A stretch of 12,574 nucleotides of DNA, from contig CABUAQ010000055.1 in NCBI GenBank assembly GCA_902489575.1, positions 1-12,574 on the forward strand, given 5' to 3'. Source of the DNA: an uncultured bacterium. Lineage in GTDB: Bacteria; Cyanobacteriota; Vampirovibrionia; Gastranaerophilales; Gastranaerophilaceae. The position numbers were made by a program, and so were the translations under genes. This document shows positions 7,168-12,574 of this stretch, piece after piece. Under the pieces are notes generated by a model, which saw nothing but the letters and a program-made list of their open reading frames with translations, was not told the origin of the DNA and searched no databases. Positions within the stretch are counted from its first letter, which is position 1. Every line of letters starts with the position of its first letter.

Positions 7168-8643
7168 ATGAAATTAGATGAATTAATTGAGTACTTAAAA
7201 TATGATGATTTAATAAACTTTAAAAATGTAGAAATATCAGGTATATCCTACAATTCAAAAACAACAAAAAAAGGTGATATTTTTGTTTGTTTGGTAGGTG
7301 AACATACTGACGGGCACGAATATGCTCAAATGGCGATAGATAATGGTGCAGCGGCACTACTTGTTGAAAGAAAAATTGATGGAATAAAAGTTCCACAGGT
7401 TCAGGTTGATTCAACAAGACATAAAATTGCTGATATTGCTGACAGGTTTTACTCACGTCCTTCTATGGGAATAAATTTAATTGGTATTACAGGCACAAAC
7501 GGTAAAACTACAGTCACCCACTTGATTCAAAAGATATTTGAGGAAAATAGTGAGAAATGTGCACTTATCGGTACATTAGGTTATAAATTATCTTCAAACG
7601 GTGAATATAGAGATGCAAAGCATACAACACCGCAGGCACCGGAACTACAGGCAACATTAAGAATGATTAAAGATGTTGAAAAAATTGATAATGTAGTTAT
7701 GGAAGTAAGTTCTCATGCTCTTGAACAAAACAGAGTCGGAGGATGCCGTTTTAACGGAGCTGTTTTGACTAATTTGACACAAGATCATCTTGATTATCAT
7801 ATTACAATGGAAAATTACTTTAAGGCAAAAGCATTATTATTTGAACGCCTTACAGAGGGTGATTTCGCGGTAATAAATTTGGATGACGCGTATGGCGCGA
7901 GATTTTTAGGTATAGTACCGGAAGGGGTTCGAAGATACACATACGGTATAAAAGGAAATGCAGATGTAATGGCAGAGGATATTAAATTTTCGCCCAGCGG
8001 TGCTGAATTTAAACTCGTATTGGCAGATGGCGAATACAGTGTAAATCTTCATATGAATGGTATGTTCAGTGTGTATAATGTTTTAGCTGCGTTAACAGCA
8101 TCGATTGCTATGGGTATTGATGTTAAAGTTGCGTTAAAAGCATTGCAAAGTGTTCACGGTGTTGCGGGACGATTTGAAGTAGTTAATAAAAAACCTCTTG
8201 TAATTGTTGATTACGCACATACTCCTGATGGTTTGGAAAATGTCCTAAAATCTGCAAGAGAAATAACCCCGTCTGACGGTAAATTGATCTGTTTATTTGG
8301 ATGCGGTGGTGACAGGGATGCAACAAAACGCCCGAAAATGGGTGCTATCGCTCAAAAACTTTCTGATAAGATTGTTATTACAAGTGATAATCCCAGAAGT
8401 GAAGACCCGCAGCAGATTATAACAGACATTATAGCAGGTTTGCAGTCTGTTGACCCTGAAAAAGTTACGGTTGAACCTGATAGAGGTGAGGCTATCGCTC
8501 TGCTAAAATCACTCGCGGATAATAATGATGTAGTACTTATTGCGGGGAAAGGTCATGAAGATTATCAAATTCTAAAAGATAAAACCGTACACTTTGATGA
8601 CAGAGAAGAGGCAAGAAAAGTCTTTGCAGGCAGTGTAATTTAA
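7168..8643 (+). CDS. murE: UDP-N-acetylmuramoyl-L-alanyl-D-glutamate--2,6-diaminopimelate ligase
   Basis: MurE adds the third stem residue to UDP-MurNAc-L-Ala-D-Glu using ATP, in the cytoplasm. The 491-aa length matches the family. Visible motifs are the P-loop GTNGKTT (109-115), TTPQ (153-156), the SSHAL block (181-185), QDHLDYH (205-211), K221 at the position of the carbamylated lysine, and VDYAHTPDGL (from 347). DNPR at 407-410 is the signature of meso-diaminopimelate-specific enzymes; lysine-adding MurE lacks it. The peptidoglycan is therefore predicted to be of the meso-DAP type. AGGAGA (7154-7159) precedes the ATG by 8 nt. The gene sits 16 nt after ftsI and 30 nt before the nagA-like gene. 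Confidence 0.96.
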   Translation: MKLDELIEYLKYDDLINFKNVEISGISYNSKTTKKGDIFVCLVGEHTDGHEYAQMAIDNGAAALLVERKIDGIKVPQVQVDSTRHKIADIADRFYSRPSMGINLIGITGTNGKTTVTHLIQKIFEENSEKCALIGTLGYKLSSNGEYRDAKHTTPQAPELQATLRMIKDVEKIDNVVMEVSSHALEQNRVGGCRFNGAVLTNLTQDHLDYHITMENYFKAKALLFERLTEGDFAVINLDDAYGARFLGIVPEGVRRYTYGIKGNADVMAEDIKFSPSGAEFKLVLADGEYSVNLHMNGMFSVYNVLAALTASIAMGIDVKVALKALQSVHGVAGRFEVVNKKPLVIVDYAHTPDGLENVLKSAREITPSDGKLICLFGCGGDRDATKRPKMGAIAQKLSDKIVITSDNPRSEDPQQIITDIIAGLQSVDPEKVTVEPDRGEAIALLKSLADNNDVVLIAGKGHEDYQILKDKTVHFDDREEARKVFAGSVI

Positions 8644-8647
8644 ATTT

Positions 8648-8657
8648 GGTAATTACC
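8648..8657. repeat. Perfect 10-bp palindrome in the murE-nagA gap
   Basis: GGTAATTACC lies 4 nt after the murE stop. It has no loop and no following T-run, so it is not a terminator. It could be a protein-binding site or chance. Confidence 0.25.
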
Positions 8658-8664
8658 TGATTTT

Positions 8665-8670
8665 GGAGGA
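8665..8670 (+). promoter_or_regulatory. Strong ribosome binding site fixing the short nagA start
   Basis: GGAGGA lies just 3 nt before the ATG at 8674. Only 30 nt separate the murE stop from this ATG, so no hidden upstream extension of the NagA-like protein is possible without entering murE. Confidence 0.75.
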
Positions 8671-8673
8671 CCT

Positions 8674-9579
8674 ATGAAAACAAAACTTATTGTCGAACAG
8701 CATTTTCACGGAGCTTACGGGGTTGACTTCAACAAAGCTACTGTCAATGAAGTGCTTGAGCTTAGTAAAGAAATTCTAAAAGAAGGTGTTGGATATATAT
8801 TCCCTACCCTTGTTACAGACAGCATAGAAAATATTAATGCTCAAATTAAGGTTATTAAGCGTGCTGGTGAATTACAAACACCAGACATGGCAAAAATTCG
8901 CGGAATTCATTTAGAAGGTTTATTTCTAAATCCAAAGAAAAAAGGAATTCATAATTCAGAGTATTTTATGCCGCTAACTGTTGATAATTTTAAATTACTC
9001 GAAGATGATTTTATTAAAATTATAACTATAGCTCCTGAACTGGCAGAGAACGATTTTATCCGCTATATATCTGATAAAGGTATAAAAATTCAAGCCGGCC
9101 ACTGTGTTGGCGGAGATTTGAGGGGTTGCAGCGGGACAACTCATACATTTAATGCAATGGAAGGAGTTTCACACAGGGGTAAAACCACTGCTCTTAGCGC
9201 TTTGATTGAAGATGAGATATATACGGAAGTCATTGCAGATGGAATTCATGTATCCGATGATGCCTTAAAACTTTTGTTTAAGGCTAAACAGATGAATAAA
9301 ATACTTTTGGTTTCGGATGCCCTGCCTTGTGCTCATAGTGATTTAAAAGAGTTTGAATTTGCAGGTGAAAAAATTTACTTTGACGGAGAAAAAGCAACCT
9401 CAATAGCAGGCACGATTGCGGGAAGTTCCAAACTATTGCCGGATATTATTAAACTTTTAGGTCAAAAGGGAATGTTTGTAAAACAATATATTGCAAATTC
9501 ATATGATTATCTTGGTATCGATTCTGTTGGTGAAATAGAATGGGATGAAGATTTTAACATAATAAAGGTAAAATTATAA
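8674..9579 (+). CDS. nagA: NagA-like N-acetylglucosamine-6-phosphate deacetylase, reduced to the catalytic barrel (301 aa)
   Basis: NagA removes acetate from N-acetylglucosamine-6-phosphate, feeding amino-sugar catabolism or wall recycling. Recognisable motifs in order: HFHG (10-13, HxH metal pair), GIHLEG with metal ligand E81 and FLNP, AGH with H143, THTFNAM with H157, ADGIHV (188-193) and VSDA with catalytic D215. The protein is oddly short, because typical NagA has about 380 residues. Here the barrel begins at residue 8 with none of the usual roughly 50-residue N-terminal beta strands. The C-terminal return of that domain is cut to a short GEIEWDEDF tail. The H143-H157 spacing (14) is also shorter than the 21 I recall for NagA proteins. 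The catalytic set looks intact, so it may be active, but its substrate could differ. It sits between murE and ilvD, sharing one base with ilvD (TAATG). Confidence 0.78.
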   Translation: MKTKLIVEQHFHGAYGVDFNKATVNEVLELSKEILKEGVGYIFPTLVTDSIENINAQIKVIKRAGELQTPDMAKIRGIHLEGLFLNPKKKGIHNSEYFMPLTVDNFKLLEDDFIKIITIAPELAENDFIRYISDKGIKIQAGHCVGGDLRGCSGTTHTFNAMEGVSHRGKTTALSALIEDEIYTEVIADGIHVSDDALKLLFKAKQMNKILLVSDALPCAHSDLKEFEFAGEKIYFDGEKATSIAGTIAGSSKLLPDIIKLLGQKGMFVKQYIANSYDYLGIDSVGEIEWDEDFNIIKVKL

Positions 9580-11237
9580 TGAGAAGTGATTGTATAAAAA
9601 AGGGGATTGCCAGAACCCCACACAGAGGATTATTAATGGCAACAGGAGTTAGCAAAAAGAATATGAAAGCTCCATTTATCGGGATTGCAAGCTCTTTTTC
9701 TGATTTGGTTCCGGGACATATAGGAATGAGAGATTTGGAACGTCAAATAGAAAAGGGGATACATACAGGCGGAGGACAAGCTTTTATCTTTGGAGTTCCT
9801 GCAGTATGTGACGGAATTTCAATGGGGCACTGTGGAATGCGTTACTCTCTTCCTTCAAGAGACTTAATTGCTGATTGTATAGAAACTGTCGCAGAAGCTC
9901 ACCAGCTTGATGGGCTTGTTTTGCTTTCTAACTGTGATAAAATTACTCCGGGGATGCTTATTGCTGCATTAAGATTGAATATTCCAACTATTATTGTAAC
10001 AGCAGGACCTATGCTTGACGGGGAAAGCCGTTGCGAAAAATTAACAATGATAAAAGGTTCATTTGAGGCAGTCGGAAAATTTAGAAATGGAATTATAGAT
10101 GAAAGTAGACTTCTGGAATTAGAAGAAGAGTCTTGCCCGACAGCCGGGTCATGCCAGGGTATGTACACTGCAAATACAATGGCTTGCCTAACTGAAGCTA
10201 TGGGTATGAGCTTACCTTTATGTGCAACATCTGCTGCTGTTTCCTCTAAAAAGCGCAGAATCGCTTTTGATAGCGGCATGCAAATTGTTGAGTTAGTAAA
10301 AAATAATATTTGCCCTTTGGATATTGTTGATAAAGAAACATTACGTAATGCAATAATTTGTGATTTAGCAATGGGCGGATCTACAAATTCATTTTTGCAT
10401 ATTTTAGCTTTAGCTAATGCGGGAAAACTTGATGTTACTTTAAATGATTTTGAAGAACTTAGTCATAAAATACATCAAATAGTTAAGCTTGATCCTGCTG
10501 CTGAGCCGACAATGACAGCTTTTCATAACGCAGGCGGGATACCTGCGCTATTAAAAGTTTTAAAAGATGCTGATATTGGAATTATAAATAAGCAAACAGT
10601 AAGCGGATTATCGACTTTCAGTATAGCTGATAGAGCATATGTAAATTATGAGCTGATTTACCCGTATAATAAACCGGTTACAAATAAACCAGGACTTGGT
10701 ATTTTATATGGAAATCTTGCCCCAGAAGGCTGTGTAACAAAAATTTCAGGCATTGATAAAAGTTGCTACGAATTTGAAGGTACAGCAAAAACATTTGATT
10801 CTGAAGAAGATGCGATGTCAGCTTTAGAACAAGATAAAATTCAGGCCGGTGATGTAGTGATAATTCGATATGAAGGTCCAAAAGGCGGTCCGGGAATGAG
10901 AGAAATGCTTGCACCAACATCATTACTTGTGGGGAAAGGGCTTGGTACAACGTGTGCTCTGGTTACGGACGGAAGATTTTCAGGCGGAACAAGAGGTGTC
11001 TGCATAGGACACATTTGCCCTGAAGCTGCGGAAGGCGGTCCGATTGCATTGATTCAAGATGGGGATAAAATTAAAATTGATATTAACACAAGAAAAATCT
11101 CCCTTATTGTTCCGGAAGAAGAACTGCAAATTCGCAGAGCTTCTTTAAAACCTTATGAATTAAAATGTAAGTCAGGTTACCTTACAAAATATGCAAAAAA
11201 TGTTCAAAATGCTTCGCACGGGGCTATAGTGGAGTAA
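9579..11237 (+). CDS. ilvD: Dihydroxy-acid dehydratase
   Basis: IlvD dehydrates 2,3-dihydroxy-3-methylvalerate and 2,3-dihydroxyisovalerate, the third common step of isoleucine and valine synthesis, in the cytoplasm. The 552-aa length is normal. Motifs include SNCDKITPGM with cluster ligand C119, SCQGMYTANTM with C192, and the GISMGH and YSLPSRDLIAD blocks. In the first cluster-binding region it reads VPGH (44-47), with glycine where [2Fe-2S] enzymes have a third cysteine. This matches E. coli-like [4Fe-4S] enzymes, which are sensitive to oxygen, and so suggests an anaerobic or low-oxygen habitat. Its ATG overlaps the nagA stop by one base, with AAAGG (9564-9568) upstream inside nagA. No other ilv or leu gene is visible, so its presence in a wall-gene operon is odd. 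Confidence 0.96.
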   Translation: MRSDCIKKGIARTPHRGLLMATGVSKKNMKAPFIGIASSFSDLVPGHIGMRDLERQIEKGIHTGGGQAFIFGVPAVCDGISMGHCGMRYSLPSRDLIADCIETVAEAHQLDGLVLLSNCDKITPGMLIAALRLNIPTIIVTAGPMLDGESRCEKLTMIKGSFEAVGKFRNGIIDESRLLELEEESCPTAGSCQGMYTANTMACLTEAMGMSLPLCATSAAVSSKKRRIAFDSGMQIVELVKNNICPLDIVDKETLRNAIICDLAMGGSTNSFLHILALANAGKLDVTLNDFEELSHKIHQIVKLDPAAEPTMTAFHNAGGIPALLKVLKDADIGIINKQTVSGLSTFSIADRAYVNYELIYPYNKPVTNKPGLGILYGNLAPEGCVTKISGIDKSCYEFEGTAKTFDSEEDAMSALEQDKIQAGDVVIIRYEGPKGGPGMREMLAPTSLLVGKGLGTTCALVTDGRFSGGTRGVCIGHICPEAAEGGPIALIQDGDKIKIDINTRKISLIVPEEELQIRRASLKPYELKCKSGYLTKYAKNVQNASHGAIVE

Positions 11238-11243
11238 TAAATC

Positions 11244-11957
11244 ATGGATAGTGTTATTAAGTCGATAGTTGAAAATACAAATTTAAAACATATTGCAGTT
11301 ATAATGGACGGAAATCGACGTTGGGCGAAGAATAAAGGTTTACCTACTGCTGTTGGTCATAAAAAAGGGGTTGAAGCCTTAAAAGAAATTCTTCGTGCCT
11401 GTAATGATTTTGGAGTTAAATATCTTACAGCATACGCTTTTTCTACTGAGAATTGGAATCGCAAAAAAGAAGAAGTGGATTTCTTGATGGAGCTTATTGC
11501 AATAACTTTGTCAAATGAGCTTTCCGAAATGCATAATGAAAATGTTCAAATACATTTTATTGGTGATATTTCAAGATTATCTGATAAATTGCAAAAAATA
11601 TTAGCAAATGCAGTAGAAACAACAAAAAATAATACAGGTGTAATTCTTCAAATTGCTTTAAATTATGGTTCGCGTGATGAAATTACAAATGCTGTAAAAA
11701 ATATAATTAAATCAGGTATATCCGCAGATGATGTTACATCTGAACTTATATCTGATAATTTGTATACAAAAGGAACTCCGGATCCTGATATTCTTATCAG
11801 AACAGGTGGAGAACAACGTATATCGAATTATCTTTTGTGGCAAATTGCATATTCGGAAATTATTATTGTAAATGAATTTTGGCCTGAGTTTGGCAAGACA
11901 TTGTTGTCTGATTGTATTAAAGAATTTGGAAAGAGGCAGCGTAGATATGGAAAATAA
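11244..11957 (+). CDS. uppS: Undecaprenyl diphosphate synthase (cis-prenyltransferase)
   Basis: UppS condenses isopentenyl diphosphate onto farnesyl diphosphate to make the C55 carrier for peptidoglycan and other surface polymers, at the inner face of the membrane. The 237-aa protein has AVIMDGNRRWA with catalytic D22, H39 in VGHKKG, the FSTENW block (67-72) and RTGGE (186-190) followed by RISNYLLWQIAYSE, with E205 as the likely metal ligand. Together these are diagnostic. TGGAG (11230-11234) precedes the ATG by 9 nt, and the gap from ilvD is only 6 nt. The 3' end overlaps rdgB by 11 nt. It restores the cell-wall theme of the operon after ilvD. Confidence 0.96.
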   Translation: MDSVIKSIVENTNLKHIAVIMDGNRRWAKNKGLPTAVGHKKGVEALKEILRACNDFGVKYLTAYAFSTENWNRKKEEVDFLMELIAITLSNELSEMHNENVQIHFIGDISRLSDKLQKILANAVETTKNNTGVILQIALNYGSRDEITNAVKNIIKSGISADDVTSELISDNLYTKGTPDPDILIRTGGEQRISNYLLWQIAYSEIIIVNEFWPEFGKTLLSDCIKEFGKRQRRYGK

Positions 11958-12537
11958 ACATAACATTAAAATAGTTTTTGCAACAGGCAATCTTCATAAA
12001 TTACAAGAAATAAATGAGATATCTAGAGATTCAGGAGTAGAATTTATACTACCTCCGGAAGGTTTTAATTCTGCAGAAACAGGCACAACCTTTGAAGAAA
12101 ATTCTTTTCAAAAAGCAAAAGAAGCAGCCTCGCTTTCAAGAACAATAACACTTGCTGATGATTCAGGTCTGTGTGTAGAAGCCCTAGGTGGTGCTCCGGG
12201 AATATATTCTGCCCGCTATGCTGAAACTCCGCAGGATAGAATTAATAAATTACTGACTAACCTAGCCCCATTTACTAATAGAAATGCAAAATTTGTTTGT
12301 GTTATGACTCTTGTTGATGAGTTTGGAAATGTTCTGAACAGAGAAATAGGAGAGTGCCATGGTAAAATTGCAAAATCCCCGTCAGGTATAAACGGGTTTG
12401 GTTATGACCCAATATTTATTGCCGACGGTTACGGAGTTACACTGGCTGATATGTCAGAAGATCTTAAAAATAGTATTTCACATAGAAGTGCAGCTCTATT
12501 GAAAATGCTTAGCTATATAAAATCAACTCTTATGTAA
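11947..12537 (+). CDS. rdgB: Non-canonical purine NTP pyrophosphatase (RdgB/HAM1 family)
   Basis: RdgB hydrolyses dITP, ITP and XTP to monophosphates, keeping deaminated purines out of DNA and RNA. The 196-aa length fits. Motifs are FATGNLHKLQEI (11-22), LADDSGLCVEAL with catalytic D71, GAPGIYSARYA (82-92), GFGYDP (150-155) and SHR (178-180). The reading frame is open further upstream to an ATG at 11872, but those 25 codons lie wholly inside uppS and precede the family's normal N-terminus. ATG 11947, with GAGG (11933-11936) 10 nt before it, is the better start. This leaves an 11-nt overlap with uppS and suggests translational coupling. Confidence 0.94.
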   Translation: MENKHNIKIVFATGNLHKLQEINEISRDSGVEFILPPEGFNSAETGTTFEENSFQKAKEAASLSRTITLADDSGLCVEALGGAPGIYSARYAETPQDRINKLLTNLAPFTNRNAKFVCVMTLVDEFGNVLNREIGECHGKIAKSPSGINGFGYDPIFIADGYGVTLADMSEDLKNSISHRSAALLKMLSYIKSTLM

Positions 12538-12559
12538 CCTGATTATTGAAAATTTCAGG
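12538..12559 (+). other. Short inverted repeat overlapping a ribosome binding site
   Basis: CCTGA (12538-12542) can pair with TCAGG (12555-12559) across a 12-nt loop. The right arm includes the first bases of AGGAGAG (12557-12563), the binding site of the next gene. A five-pair stem is weak; it could slightly mask translation start. It has no T-run and is not a terminator. Confidence 0.25.
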
Positions 12560-12567
12560 AGAGTTTA

Positions 12568-12574
12568 ATGAAAA
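12568..12574 (+). CDS. Start of a further operon gene (partial, cut by window edge)
   Basis: An ATG at 12568 follows a strong AGGAGAG site (12557-12563) with a 4-nt spacer, 30 nt after the rdgB stop on the same strand. Only two complete codons (Met-Lys) are visible, so the product cannot be identified. The spacing matches other gaps in this operon. Confidence 0.55.

Noticed and set aside
8644..8673. A frameshifted N-terminal part of NagA upstream of its start
   Set aside because: Only 30 nt lie between murE and nagA, too little for the missing 50 residues.
11872..11946. ATG at 11872 as the start of rdgB
   Set aside because: The extra 25 residues are encoded inside uppS, do not resemble the family N-terminus, and ATG 11947 gives the normal length.
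1..12574. Mobile elements, CRISPR arrays, toxin-antitoxin or defence systems, tRNA, rRNA and riboswitches
   Set aside because: I found no transposase, repeat-spacer pattern, terminal inverted repeats or structured RNA; coding density is near complete and every full gene belongs to a chromosomal family.

Overview
The window is AT-rich, gene-dense bacterial chromosome from a diderm-type organism with meso-diaminopimelate peptidoglycan. My best guess at lineage is a non-photosynthetic relative of Cyanobacteria (Vampirovibrionia/Melainabacteria, e.g. a gut Gastranaerophilales). The evidence is a DUF3326 protein (a family I know mainly from cyanobacteria, plastid lineages and chlamydiae), AMIN-type periplasmic amidases, a MurE with the DNPR motif of meso-DAP ligases, and an IlvD of the oxygen-sensitive [4Fe-4S] type. 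The assignment is an inference; no rRNA or other phylogenetic marker is present.

Layout: 1-2920 on the plus strand holds a tiny stand-alone LuxR/GerE-type helix-turn-helix protein, an exported N-acetylmuramoyl-L-alanine amidase with AMIN-like repeats, and glutamate racemase (murI). From 5282 back to 2903 on the minus strand are an exported SH3-like/Amidase_3 protein and a DUF3326 protein, overlapping by 11 nt. murI and the DUF3326 gene converge and overlap by 18 nt. A 108-nt divergent promoter region (5283-5390) separates the minus-strand pair from a long plus-strand run: ftsI-like PBP, murE, a short nagA-like gene, ilvD, uppS, rdgB and the first codons of another gene at the right edge. Gaps within that run are 16, 30, -1, 6, -11 and 30 nt, so it is probably one operon.

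How the genes fit together: murI makes D-glutamate and MurE adds the diamino acid to the peptidoglycan precursor. UppS makes the undecaprenyl carrier, the class B PBP crosslinks septal wall, and the two amidases cleave peptide stems from glycan during separation or turnover. The NagA-like enzyme would recycle or catabolise amino sugars. IlvD (branched-chain amino acids) and RdgB (nucleotide-pool cleaning) are housekeeping passengers. The window is thus a cell-wall and division neighbourhood.

I see no mobile element, CRISPR array, tRNA, rRNA, phage or defence system. The most unusual items are the coupling of the uncharacterised DUF3326 gene to a periplasmic amidase, and a NagA homologue that appears reduced to its catalytic barrel. 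No non-coding stretch exceeds 110 nt.
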